This document shows positions 28,781 through 37,008 of a DNA stretch of 64,000 nucleotides, in pieces. Numbering within the stretch: position 1 is the first letter of the stretch; each line of letters begins with the position of its first letter. The translations under genes and the position numbers were made by a program. The stretch spans positions 1-64,000 of the forward strand of contig CAILYC010000024.1 in assembly GCA_903838355.1 (NCBI GenBank), in the 5' to 3' direction. The notes beneath the pieces were generated by a model, which saw only the letters and a program-made list of their open reading frames with translations, was not told the origin of the DNA and made no database searches. The DNA is from an uncultured Burkholderiales bacterium. GTDB taxonomy: Bacteria; Pseudomonadota; Gammaproteobacteria; Burkholderiales; Burkholderiaceae_C.

Positions 28781-30352
28781 ATGATGAAAAATTCCCCTTC
28801 CCCAGCTTTAGCCTCTCCTTTTGCGCTTGCCTTGGGGCTTGACGCTGGACTGGCCTCTCCCATTGCGCCGCGCCAAGCGGCCAAGGACAGCAAGCCATCG
28901 GTCTCGGCCTCGCAAGAGCGCCAGCGCGTCGCTCAAGACTTGTTGCTCGCCCCGTTTGGTCTGGATGAAAACCACCTGCAACGTGTCTTGGCCGAAATCA
29001 CCCAGCACCAAGTCGATGATGCGGACTTGTACTTTCAGACCACACGCTCTGAGGGTTGGAGCTTGGAAGAAGGTATTGTGAAGACTGGGTCCTTTAGCAT
29101 TGACCAAGGGGTGGGTGTGCGGGCAGTCAGTGGCGAGAAAACCGCTTTCGCTTACTCAGATGACATTTCTTGGGCGAGTCTATTGGACGCTGCGCGCACT
29201 GTGCGCACCATCACCGCCGCCATGAGCCATGGCCGGCAAAAGGTGCCCCGCGGCAAAATGCCCTCGGCCAGGCGTCTCTATGGCGTCGAGGATCCCATTG
29301 CCAGTATGGACAGCACGGCCAAAGTGCAGTTGCTCGAAAAGGTCGAAGGCATGGCGCGCGCGGTCGACCCCAAGGTCGTGCAAGTGATGGCGAGTTTGTC
29401 CATGGAGCACGATGTGGTGCTCGTGGCACGTGCCAACGGGGTGAGAGCCGCCGATATCCGGCCTTTGGTGCGGTTGAGTGTCACGGTGATTGTGGAGCAA
29501 AACGGTCGCCGAGAAACCGGCTCAAGCGGTGGCGGTGGTCGTTTTGGTTTGGCCTATTTCGATGATGCTTTGCTGCTTTCTTACGCCAAGGAAGCGGTGC
29601 AGTGCGGACTGACCAATTTGGAGGCGCGCGCAGCCCCTGCTGGGGAGATGGCCGTGGTGCTCGGTCCCGGATGGCCTGGTATTTTGTTGCACGAAGCCAT
29701 TGGACACGGGCTTGAGGGGGACTTCAACCGCAAAGGCTCGAGCGCTTTTAGTGGGCGCATTGGCAAGCGCGTTGCCGCCAAAGGCGTGACTGTGCTCGAC
29801 GACGGCACGCTCGCGCACCGCCGTGGCTCCTTGAATGTGGACGACGAAGGTGAGGTGAGTCAAAGAAATGTGCTCATCGAAGACGGTATTTTGCAAGGGT
29901 ATATTCAAGACACCATGAACGCGAGGTTGATGGGGGTCAAGACCACGGGCAACGGCCGGCGTGAGAGCTATGCGCATTTGCCCATGCCAAGGATGACCAA
30001 CACCTACATGCTGGGCGGGGATCGGGACCCAGCCGAGATCATTGGCAGCTTAAAGCGGGGCCTTTACGCCAGCAATTTTGGTGGGGGACAAGTTGACATC
30101 ACGTCGGGCAAATTCGTGTTCTCCACCAGCCAAGCTTGGTGGGTTGAAAATGGCAAACTGCTCTACCCCGTGAAGGGTGCCACCTTGGTGGGCAACGGCC
30201 CCGATGCCCTCACTCGGGTGAGCATGATAGGCTCAGATTTGCACTTGGACTCGGGTGTTGGCACCTGTGGCAAGGAAGGCCAAAGTGTGCCGGTCGGCGT
30301 GGGTCAACCAACACTGCGCATTGAGGGGTTAACGGTGGGCGGTACGGCTTAA
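28781..30352 (+). CDS. tldD: Zinc metalloprotease TldD
   Basis: TldD is the catalytic half of the TldD/TldE protease, known for microcin B17 maturation and CcdA degradation. H304-E-A-I-G-H309 is the HExxxH zinc site; GRRESYAHLPMPRMTNTY and the C-terminal GxGTCGKxGQSVPVGVGQP segment are family-typical. At 523 residues it is about 40 longer than E. coli TldD, owing to an Ala/Pro/Ser-rich N-terminus. Start is the first of two adjacent ATGs; TACAAT at 28769-28774, with TTGGGG 18 bp upstream, could be a promoter very close to the start. Confidence 0.95.
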   Translation: MMKNSPSPALASPFALALGLDAGLASPIAPRQAAKDSKPSVSASQERQRVAQDLLLAPFGLDENHLQRVLAEITQHQVDDADLYFQTTRSEGWSLEEGIVKTGSFSIDQGVGVRAVSGEKTAFAYSDDISWASLLDAARTVRTITAAMSHGRQKVPRGKMPSARRLYGVEDPIASMDSTAKVQLLEKVEGMARAVDPKVVQVMASLSMEHDVVLVARANGVRAADIRPLVRLSVTVIVEQNGRRETGSSGGGGRFGLAYFDDALLLSYAKEAVQCGLTNLEARAAPAGEMAVVLGPGWPGILLHEAIGHGLEGDFNRKGSSAFSGRIGKRVAAKGVTVLDDGTLAHRRGSLNVDDEGEVSQRNVLIEDGILQGYIQDTMNARLMGVKTTGNGRRESYAHLPMPRMTNTYMLGGDRDPAEIIGSLKRGLYASNFGGGQVDITSGKFVFSTSQAWWVENGKLLYPVKGATLVGNGPDALTRVSMIGSDLHLDSGVGTCGKEGQSVPVGVGQPTLRIEGLTVGGTA

Positions 30353-30411
30353 GTCAGCGTCTGTGCAAACGCTGGTGCAGTCGTGTGTGTATTTTGTGAT
30401 ATATTTTATCC

Positions 30412-30483
30412 ATGATGAATTTCTCTCATTTTGGATTTTTCAAAACCTTTCTCGCTGCGCTTTGGGCGGCTCAGAGAGTTTGA
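30412..30483 (+). CDS. Phe-rich leader peptide of the aro attenuator
   Basis: A 23-codon frame beginning with two ATGs encodes MMNFSHFGFFKTFLAALWAA, then QRV and a stop. Five Phe codons fall within eleven codons (30421-30450). This fits leader peptides such as PheL that sense charged tRNA-Phe. No Shine-Dalgarno sequence precedes the ATG; with TATATT at 30400-30405 the transcript may start at or next to the ATG (leaderless). The last codons overlap antiterminator region 2. Confidence 0.75.
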   Translation: MMNFSHFGFFKTFLAALWAAQRV

Positions 30484-30514
30484 ACGAATCCATCTCGATT
30501 TAAATTCTCACCAG

Positions 30515-30537
30515 CCGCCCTTAGAGGGCGGTTTTTT
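30515..30537 (+). terminator. Attenuator terminator
   Basis: CCGCCC, loop TTAGA, GGGCGG, then TTTTTT: a compact rho-independent terminator 69 bp before the DAHP synthase ATG and after a Phe-rich leader. Its 5-prime arm is shared with the antiterminator pairing to 30464-30471. Confidence 0.85.
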
Positions 30538-30605
30538 GTTGATGGGGTTGCTTTTATGCTGCACGCCAAGGCAGTGGGCAATCTTTTTGTTGAAAGTTAA
30601 CGTTC

Positions 30606-31724
30606 ATGACTACCAAAGTTCAACCCCACTTGCTGCCCATGGGGGCCGAAAAAACCAGTCAAACCGATGACCAGCGGATCAAAGACATCACGGTCCTCCC
30701 CCCTCCAGAGCACTTGATTCGTTTCTTTCCCATCCAAGGCACGCCGGTTGAAGCACTCATTGCCAAGACGCGCCAGGCGATTCACCGCATCATGGTGGGC
30801 AAGGACGATCGCTTGCTCGTCGTGATGGGCCCGTGCTCCATCAACGACCCAGCCGCCGCACTTGAGTACGCCCGCCGCTTGGTCCATGCCCGTGCCGATT
30901 TTGCCGATACCTTGGAGGTGGTGATGCGGGTGTATTTTGAAAAACCCCGCACCACGGTGGGCTGGAAGGGTCTCATCAACGATCCCTATTTGGACGAGAG
31001 TTATCGCATTGACGAGGGCTTGAGGATTGCGCGCCAGCTCTTGATTGAGATCAACCGCCTGGGGCTGCCCGCCGGCAGTGAGTTCTTGGACGTGATCTCA
31101 CCACAGTACATTGGTGACTTGATCTCTTGGGGTGCGATTGGCGCCAGAACCACCGAGAGCCAAGTGCACCGCGAATTGGCTTCAGGGATTTCTGCGCCCA
31201 TTGGATTCAAGAACGGGACCGATGGCAACATCAAAATTGCCACCGACGCGATCCAAGCCGCTGCGCGAGGGCATCACTTTTTGTCGGTCCACAAAAACGG
31301 GCAAGTGGCCATTGTCCAAACCCAGGGCAATGCCGACTGCCACGTGATTTTGCGCGGTGGCAAAAAGCCCAACTATGACGCGCAAAGTGTCCAAGAGGCT
31401 TGTGCCGAGTTGGTCAAAGCGCATTTGCCCACCCCCTTGATGGTGGACTGCTCACATGCGAATGCAAGCAAGCAGTTTGAAAAACAAAAGGACGTGGTGG
31501 CTGACATTGCCCAACAAATCTCGGGTGGATCCGAACTTATTTTTGGGGTGATGCTCGAGAGCCATTTGATCGAGGGGGCGCAAAAATTTACCCCAGGCAA
31601 AGACCCGGTGGGCAACTTGACCTATGGTCAAAGCATCACCGACCCCTGTCTGGGGTGGGACGACTCTTTGGCCTGTCTGCGTGTGTTGTCCCAAGCCGTG
31701 AAGTCCAGGCGCAAAAAGGCTTGA
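30606..31724 (+). CDS. aroG: 3-deoxy-7-phosphoheptulonate (DAHP) synthase, class I (AroG/AroF type)
   Basis: A 372-residue enzyme that condenses PEP and erythrose-4-phosphate in the first step of the shikimate pathway. VVMGPCSINDP holds the metal-binding Cys; YFEKPRTTVGWKGLINDP and PIGFKNGTDGN are conserved active-site segments; VDCSHANASK and EGAQKFTPG follow. Length is close to E. coli AroG (350). The Phe attenuator upstream suggests the Phe-regulated isozyme, but feedback specificity cannot be read from sequence here. Confidence 0.95.
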   Translation: MTTKVQPHLLPMGAEKTSQTDDQRIKDITVLPPPEHLIRFFPIQGTPVEALIAKTRQAIHRIMVGKDDRLLVVMGPCSINDPAAALEYARRLVHARADFADTLEVVMRVYFEKPRTTVGWKGLINDPYLDESYRIDEGLRIARQLLIEINRLGLPAGSEFLDVISPQYIGDLISWGAIGARTTESQVHRELASGISAPIGFKNGTDGNIKIATDAIQAAARGHHFLSVHKNGQVAIVQTQGNADCHVILRGGKKPNYDAQSVQEACAELVKAHLPTPLMVDCSHANASKQFEKQKDVVADIAQQISGGSELIFGVMLESHLIEGAQKFTPGKDPVGNLTYGQSITDPCLGWDDSLACLRVLSQAVKSRRKKA

Positions 31725-31744
31725 GTTCAGCCTTGCCCTTGTAG

Positions 31745-31763
31745 GCCTCATAGGGATTGAGGC
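31745..31763. terminator. Hairpin between convergent aroG and mpl
   Basis: GCCTCA, TAGGGAT, TGAGGC forms a 6-bp stem with a 7-nt loop in the 56-bp gap between two convergent genes. There is no clear U-tract on either side, so a bidirectional terminator is only possible. Confidence 0.3.
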
Positions 31764-31780
31764 TGTGGGGGTGGGTTCAA

Positions 31781-33289
31781 TCAAGCGGCGGGGCCTGCCA
31801 AGCCTGCTAAGCCAGCCAAGTGCGATAACAACTTGGCATGAATGCCACCAAAGCCGCCGTTGCTCATGCAAACGATGTGGTCGCCAGGCTTGGCGTGTGC
31901 GCACACGAGCTCAACCATCGCGTCGATGTTGCTCGCGCACATCGCTCGCTCTCCCATGGGCGCCAATGCCTCTTTTGCGTCCCAATCAAGTCCCTGGGTG
32001 TGACAAAAACTCAAATTCGCGGCTGCCAAAGAAGCGGGCAGCAGGGCTTTCATGCTGCCGAGCTTCATGGTGTTGCTGCGCGGCTCAAACACGCACAAAA
32101 TGCGCGCTTGCGCTCCCAATTGGCGTCTCAAGCCTTCCAAGGTGGTTTGGATGGCCGTGGGGTGGTGGGCAAAATCGTCGTAGACGCTCACCCGTTCAGT
32201 GTTGGCTTGGGCCTGGCTGGATGCGCTTGTGTCGCTGAGTCCCAAGGCCACTTGGCCCTTGAGCTCCATGCGCCGGCGCACGTTTTCAAAACGCTCGAGA
32301 GCCTGGACACTCACCTCGATACTGACGCCAACATGGCGCGCTGCAGCGATGGCGGCCAAGGCATTCATCTGGTTGTGCACGCCGGTGATGGACCAGCGCA
32401 GTCGAGCGACCGGCACGTCTTCATGCCAAATTTCAAAGTCTTCAGCGGGTCCTGAGATGCGCCAATTCATGGCGATGGTGTCCTTGTCTTGAGGCTCATG
32501 GCTTTGGATGGCAAACCCCTCACACTCGCTCCAGCAGCCCATGGCGAGCACGCGTTGCAGGCTTGACTCTTGGGCGTTGACGATCAAGCGGCCTGAGCCG
32601 GGCACGGTTCTCACCAGATGGTGGAATTGGCGCTCGATCGCCTTGAGGTCATCAAAGATATCGGCGTGATCGAACTCGAGGTTGTTCAAAATCACCGTGC
32701 GGGGGCGGTAGTGAACGAATTTGCTGCGTTTGTCAAAAAACGCCGTGTCGTATTCATCGGCCTCGATGACAAAGAGGGGTCTCTTGGTCATGCGGGTCTT
32801 GATGGGCAGTCGTGCCGAGGTGTTGAAGTTCAGGGGCACCCCGCCAATCAAGTAGCCGGGTTGAAGTCCGGCGTGCTCGAGGATCCAAGCAAGCATGGAG
32901 CTCGTGGTGGTTTTACCGTGGGTGCCGGCCACCGCAAGGACGTGAAACTCATGACCGGTTTTGTGCAACAGGTGCTCACTCAACCACTGAGGTCCACTCA
33001 TGTAGGGCAGCCCCAATTCCAAAATGGATTCCATCAAGGGGTATTTGGCCACGCCTTGCTCACTGTGTTGGCGCGACACCACATTGCCCACCACGAACAA
33101 GTCGGGTTGGTGGGCGAGTTGCTCGTTGCCAAAGCCTGGGGTGAGCTCAATGCCCAGGGCTTGGAGCTGATCACTCATGGGTGGGTAGACCCCTTGGTCG
33201 CAACCGGTGACGCGGTGACCACTGGCCTTGGCCAAAGCGGCCAATCCTCCCATAAAGGTGCCGCAAATGCCTAAGATGTGTATGTGCAT
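31781..33289 (-). CDS. mpl: Murein tripeptide ligase Mpl
   Basis: A 502-residue MurC-like ligase that attaches recycled L-Ala-gamma-D-Glu-meso-DAP to UDP-MurNAc. HIHILGICGTFMGGLAALAK is the Mpl-type N-terminus, which separates it from MurC (GLGGVGMSG); [17 protein letters not shown] is the ATP loop; YDDFAHHPTA lies in the C-terminal domain. Together with AmpD in this window it implies peptidoglycan recycling. It is longer than E. coli Mpl (457) through an Ala/Gln-rich insertion near residues 358-370. Confidence 0.96.
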   Translation of the reverse strand: MHIHILGICGTFMGGLAALAKASGHRVTGCDQGVYPPMSDQLQALGIELTPGFGNEQLAHQPDLFVVGNVVSRQHSEQGVAKYPLMESILELGLPYMSGPQWLSEHLLHKTGHEFHVLAVAGTHGKTTTSSMLAWILEHAGLQPGYLIGGVPLNFNTSARLPIKTRMTKRPLFVIEADEYDTAFFDKRSKFVHYRPRTVILNNLEFDHADIFDDLKAIERQFHHLVRTVPGSGRLIVNAQESSLQRVLAMGCWSECEGFAIQSHEPQDKDTIAMNWRISGPAEDFEIWHEDVPVARLRWSITGVHNQMNALAAIAAARHVGVSIEVSVQALERFENVRRRMELKGQVALGLSDTSASSQAQANTERVSVYDDFAHHPTAIQTTLEGLRRQLGAQARILCVFEPRSNTMKLGSMKALLPASLAAANLSFCHTQGLDWDAKEALAPMGERAMCASNIDAMVELVCAHAKPGDHIVCMSNGGFGGIHAKLLSHLAGLAGLAGPAA

Positions 33290-33299
33290 TTTGACTATT

Positions 33300-33716
33300 T
33301 TAGACCTGAGCGTTCACGCCTTTGAGAGCCTTGGTGATGACTCTTGGATTTGCATCTGGCCTGGCTGACCAAGCTCGTCTTTTAACGTTTGCGGTGAAGG
33401 CGATCCAATCCCTTGAGGGATTGAGTGCCATGGGGGGGTCTGGGTTGATTTCCGCAATTGAATGATTGATTGATGATTTTTCATGCAGGGGATCATGGGC
33501 ACGGTGGCATTGAAGACAATCTTGAAACGCCGCCGCCAAGCGGTTATAAAAGCCTTTGCACAGGGTGTGCAAGCGTTGGACTCGCTCAGCCAGTTGAAGA
33601 CTGGGTATACGGAAAATCCCTAGAGATCCGCAGCCCCAGTCGCCAAGGCGAATGCTGCCTAAAAGCGCTTGCAAAAGTTCACTGGAGGGTCCCTGAAAGC
33701 CCTTTAAGTTGGCCAT
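33300..33716 (-). CDS. Hypothetical protein, possible CxxCH motif
   Basis: An open frame of 138 codons in the gap between mpl and the next gene. The first 80 residues read like protein (MANLKGFQGPSSELLQALL; AERVQRLHTLCKGFYNRLAA) and contain CLQCH, a CxxCH pattern of c-type haem sites. There is no signal peptide, so the motif may be chance. The C-terminal part looks less protein-like, and rare codons such as CTA and GGA appear. It could be real, frameshifted or spurious. It lies 11 bp upstream of mpl on the same strand. Confidence 0.3.
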   Translation of the reverse strand: MANLKGFQGPSSELLQALLGSIRLGDWGCGSLGIFRIPSLQLAERVQRLHTLCKGFYNRLAAAFQDCLQCHRAHDPLHEKSSINHSIAEINPDPPMALNPSRDWIAFTANVKRRAWSARPDANPRVITKALKGVNAQV

Positions 33717-33737
33717 GGTGACAGTCTGGCTTTAAAG

Positions 33738-34340
33738 GTGTGCACAATACGGCCTGTGAAGAATGAACACGATGACACGATTGCCCAAACGGCCGCCCAA
33801 CTGGTCGTTCAAGAGGGCTTGGAATACCGGGACGCCAAACGCCAGGCGATCAAACGTTTGGGGCTGGGTGCTCGCACGGCCTTGCCCAGCAACGCTTTGG
33901 TTGAAATGGCCGTGAGGGAGTACATTGAGCTCTTTTGCGCCGAAGAGCAAGCGGAGCAGTTGCTCCACCTGAGGCGGCTTGCACGCCAGTGGATGGGGCG
34001 TTTGCGCGAGTTTCGGCCCCACCTCTCGGGGGCTGTTTGGCGGGGAACGGCCAGTGAGCACTCGGATATCTATCTTCAACTCTTTTGCGAAGACCCCAAA
34101 AGTGCGGAAATTGAGCTCATCAATCAAGGTCTGCGCTACCAGGTCACGCGCGTGCGCGGCTTCAAGGGCGAGGACGTTGACGCTCTGAGTTTGAACGTCC
34201 AGTCCACGGCCCTGTCGCGGTATGTGGGCGTGCATTTGATGATTTATGACCTCGACGACATCCGGGGGGCCCTCAAAGCGGACCCCCAAATGGGTTCTTT
34301 GCGAGGCGACGAGCAAGCCCTTCTTCGCTTGCTGGAGTAA
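33738..34340 (+). CDS. Conserved hypothetical protein, nucleotidyltransferase-like
   Basis: A 200-residue protein of a family found beside mpl in Burkholderiales, as far as I recall. Conserved-looking segments are QLVVQEGLEYRDAKRQAIKRLG, GARTALPSN, RPHLSGAVWRGTASEHSDIY and GVHLMIYDLDDIRGAL. The GAVWRGTASEHSDIYLQLF stretch loosely recalls a G-S...D-x-D nucleotidyltransferase loop, but key acids do not line up clearly, so no activity is assigned. Start is GTG at 33738 or GTG at 33756. The next gene starts 9 bp after its stop. Confidence 0.75.
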   Translation: MCTIRPVKNEHDDTIAQTAAQLVVQEGLEYRDAKRQAIKRLGLGARTALPSNALVEMAVREYIELFCAEEQAEQLLHLRRLARQWMGRLREFRPHLSGAVWRGTASEHSDIYLQLFCEDPKSAEIELINQGLRYQVTRVRGFKGEDVDALSLNVQSTALSRYVGVHLMIYDLDDIRGALKADPQMGSLRGDEQALLRLLE

Positions 34341-34349
34341 GATCCGACC

Positions 34350-34952
34350 ATGAACGAAAAGACCCACCACCCCCCGTCCGATCAGGCTGACGCGTCTGAA
34401 CAAGATCCGGGCTGGTCACGCCGCACCAGCCTCTTGGCAGGTCTGGGCGTGGCGGTTTTTGCCGGCGCGGCAGGTTGGGGCGTCAACACCTGGCTGCAAA
34501 ACGGGGGTCTTTCTGGTGTGGCTTCCTTGTCCGAGGCGGCTCAAAACACCTTGTGGTCCTCAAGCTTCGATCGGCCCAACGGCGAACCCTTGGCCATGTC
34601 GAGCTTGAAGGGTCGTCCCTTGGTGCTTAATTTTTGGGCAACCTGGTGTCAGCCATGCATCGCTGAAATGCCGTTATTGGACGCTTATTTCAAGCAAAAT
34701 GCTGCCAAAGGTGTTCAAGTGCTGGGGTTGGCCATTGATCAACCGAGTGCCGTGGTGCATTTTTTGTCACAACGCCCGGTGAGTTATCCGATCGGGTTGG
34801 CGGGTTTGCTGGGTCCTGAGCTCAGCAAGAGTTTGGGCGACGATCAAGGCGGCCTGCCCTTTACCCTGGTCTTGGACGCCAAGGGTGACTTGCTCGAACG
34901 CCATTTGGGCCGTTTGCACGATGCCGACATCGCCCGCTGGAAGCTCGCTTGA
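34350..34952 (+). CDS. TlpA-like periplasmic thioredoxin-fold protein
   Basis: A 200-residue membrane-anchored or exported protein with an N-terminal hydrophobic segment (about residues 27-48) preceded by SRR, which could be a Tat-type signal (SRRTSLLAG), and a thioredoxin-like domain with the redox motif C100-Q-P-C103 in LNFWATWCQPCIAEMP. Such proteins reduce periplasmic disulfides, for example during cytochrome c maturation. A cis-proline motif is visible in GGLPFTLVLD. It probably forms a unit with the upstream hypothetical gene. Confidence 0.88.
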   Translation: MNEKTHHPPSDQADASEQDPGWSRRTSLLAGLGVAVFAGAAGWGVNTWLQNGGLSGVASLSEAAQNTLWSSSFDRPNGEPLAMSSLKGRPLVLNFWATWCQPCIAEMPLLDAYFKQNAAKGVQVLGLAIDQPSAVVHFLSQRPVSYPIGLAGLLGPELSKSLGDDQGGLPFTLVLDAKGDLLERHLGRLHDADIARWKLA

Positions 34953-35096
34953 TTGACAATAGTGGCCTATTGGACCCTAATTGTATTTAAAGTGGGGTCA
35001 ATTGACGTTATCATTTCGCTTGGATTGGAATTGGCTGAGGTCGGCTGGGTTTGGGTGCGACACGTTTTTGGCTGAAACGCAGCGTCTTTCACTGGT

Positions 35097-35126
35097 TTGA
35101 CGTGCAATAAAATAAATATTTATAGT
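35097..35126 (+). promoter_or_regulatory. Probable sigma-70 promoter of accBC
   Basis: TTGACG at 35097-35102 and TATAGT at 35121-35126 are separated by 18 bp in an AT-rich stretch 60 bp before the accB ATG. In related genomes aroQ often lies here; only this promoter region is seen. An imperfect inverted repeat (GACCC/GGGTC with ATTG/CAAT flanks) lies at about 34969-35010. Confidence 0.5.
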
Positions 35127-35185
35127 GCTTTTTAATGCGATTTGGTGTAAATTAAGCGTTCTTTGGCTTGAGATATCGTATATTT

Positions 35186-35650
35186 ATGGATTTGAGAAAA
35201 CTTAAAACTTTGATCGATTTGGTCTCCGAGTCCAATGTGGCCGAATTGGAAATCACTGAGCCCGAAGGCAAGGTGAGGATCGTCAAAAGTGTGGGAGCCC
35301 AGTATATACCGTCGGGTGCGAGTTCAGGCGTTGTGCCTTTGAACCTTGCGCCTTTGGAGGTTCCTGGCGTGGTGGTGCCGAGTGCACCGGTGGCAACCGA
35401 GCCCGCGGTCAGCCATGCTCACACGGTCAAGTCCCCCATGGTGGGCACATTTTATCGCTCTGCCTCTCCCGAGTCCAAAGCCTTTGTGGAGGTGGGTTCG
35501 GTGGTCAATGAGGGGGATACCATTTGTATTGTCGAGGCCATGAAAATTCTCAATGAAATTGAGGCCGACAAAAGCGGCACCATCACCCAAATTTTTGCTC
35601 AAAACGCTCAGGCTGTCGAATACGGCAGTCCTCTTTTTGCGATTGAGTAA
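35186..35650 (+). CDS. accB: Acetyl-CoA carboxylase biotin carboxyl carrier protein AccB
   Basis: A 154-residue carrier that shuttles carboxyl-biotin between AccC and the carboxyltransferase in fatty acid synthesis. The biotinylated lysine is K120 in [11 protein letters not shown]. The N-terminal [16 protein letters not shown] is family-typical, and a Pro/Ala/Val-rich linker joins the two parts. The ATG at 35186 is chosen over the in-frame 35168 because it gives the standard N-terminus. AccC starts 11 bp after its stop. Confidence 0.96.
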   Translation: MDLRKLKTLIDLVSESNVAELEITEPEGKVRIVKSVGAQYIPSGASSGVVPLNLAPLEVPGVVVPSAPVATEPAVSHAHTVKSPMVGTFYRSASPESKAFVEVGSVVNEGDTICIVEAMKILNEIEADKSGTITQIFAQNAQAVEYGSPLFAIE

Positions 35651-35661
35651 AGGGGTCCTTC

Positions 35662-37008
35662 ATGTTTAAAAAAATACTGATCGCCAACCGTGGCGAGATT
35701 GCCCTGCGCATTCAGCGCGCTTGCAGAGAGCTTGGCGTCAAGGCCGTGGTGGTCTATTCCGAAGCCGACCGCGAGGCCAAATACGTCAAATTGGCCGAAG
35801 AGGCGGTGTGCATTGGACCTGCGGCTTCGGCGCAAAGCTATTTGAGCATGCCCTCCATCATCGCGGCGGCCGAAGTCACCGATGTGCAGGCCATTCACCC
35901 AGGCTATGGTTTTTTGAGTGAAAACGCCGATTTTGCCGAGCGGGTGGAAAAAAGCGGTTTTCAATTCATTGGACCCACGCCCGAGTCCATCCGCATCATG
36001 GGTGACAAGGTCGCGGCCAAGCAGGCGATGATCAAAGCGGGGGTGCCTTGCGTGCCCGGTTCTGAGGGTGAACTCTCCAGCGACCCCGTGCAAATGCGCA
36101 AAGTGGCCAAAATGGTGGGCTACCCCGTGATCATCAAAGCCGCCGGTGGGGGGGGCGGGCGCGGCATGCGCGTGGTCTATGACGAGGAGTCTTTGGTGCA
36201 AGCGGTGCAGACCACCAAGACCGAGGCGGGAGCCGCCTTTGGCAATGCCGCCGTGTACATGGAAAAGTACCTGCAAAACCCCAGGCACATTGAGATTCAA
36301 ATTTTGGCGGACCAGCACAAAAATGCCATTTATTTGGGGGAGCGTGACTGCTCAATGCAGCGGCGTCACCAAAAAGTGATTGAAGAAGCACCCGCTCCCC
36401 ACATTCCCAGAAAGCTCATCGAGAAAATTGGCGAACGCTGTGTGGCCGCTTGCAAGCGGATCAACTACCGTGGTGCCGGAACGTTTGAGTTCTTGTATGA
36501 AAACGGCGAGTTTTACTTCATTGAAATGAACACCCGCGTTCAAGTCGAGCACCCTGTGACGGAGTACATCACGCATGTGGACATCGTGCAGCAGCAAATC
36601 CGCATCGCCGCTGGAGAGAAACTGAGCTTGACGCAAAAACAAGTGGAGTTCAAGGGGCACGCCATCGAATGCCGCATCAATGCGGAAGACCCCTTTAAAT
36701 TCACCCCGTCGCCTGGGCGCATCACCACTTGGCACGCGCCTGGAGGACCTGGTGTTCGAGTGGACTCCCACGCCTACACCAACTACATGGTGCCCCCCTA
36801 CTATGACAGCATGATTGGCAAAATCATTGTGCACGGTGACAGCCGCGAACACGCCTTGGCGCGCATGCGAACTGCATTGTCGGAGATGGTGGTCGAGGGC
36901 ATTTCCACCAATGTGGCCTTGCACCGTGAGGTCATGAATGATCCCCAGTTCATCCAAGGCGGCACCAACATCCATTATTTAGAAGCTTGGCTTAAAAAGC
37001 GACCATGA
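35662..37008 (+). CDS. accC: Acetyl-CoA carboxylase biotin carboxylase AccC
   Basis: A 448-residue ATP-grasp enzyme that carboxylates biotin on Acc[15 protein letters not shown] is the N-terminal signature; GGGGRGMR is the ATP-binding glycine loop; [17 protein letters not shown] and [13 protein letters not shown] hold the catalytic and bicarbonate-binding residues. Length matches E. coli AccC. It is cotranscribed with accB and overlaps prmA by 4 bp. Confidence 0.98.
   Translation: MFKKILIANRGEIALRIQRACRELGVKAVVVYSEADREAKYVKLAEEAVCIGPAASAQSYLSMPSIIAAAEVTDVQAIHPGYGFLSENADFAERVEKSGFQFIGPTPESIRIMGDKVAAKQAMIKAGVPCVPGSEGELSSDPVQMRKVAKMVGYPVIIKAAGGGGGRGMRVVYDEESLVQAVQTTKTEAGAAFGNAAVYMEKYLQNPRHIEIQILADQHKNAIYLGERDCSMQRRHQKVIEEAPAPHIPRKLIEKIGERCVAACKRINYRGAGTFEFLYENGEFYFIEMNTRVQVEHPVTEYITHVDIVQQQIRIAAGEKLSLTQKQVEFKGHAIECRINAEDPFKFTPSPGRITTWHAPGGPGVRVDSHAYTNYMVPPYYDSMIGKIIVHGDSREHALARMRTALSEMVVEGISTNVALHREVMNDPQFIQGGTNIHYLEAWLKKRP

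Larger units (their letters stand above)
30400..30537 (+). promoter_or_regulatory. Phenylalanine-responsive transcription attenuator before the DAHP synthase gene
   Basis: The parts of a classical attenuator are all present. A short leader frame (30412-30483) has five Phe codons. GGGCGGCT at 30464-30471 (region 2) is perfectly complementary to AGCCGCCC at 30513-30520 (region 3). Region 3 also forms a terminator hairpin CCGCCC-TTAGA-GGGCGG (30515-30531) followed by six T. Ribosome stalling at Phe codons would free region 2 to pair with region 3 and prevent termination; finishing translation at 30481 would cover region 2 and allow the terminator. A -10-like TATATT lies at 30400-30405. Confidence 0.8.
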
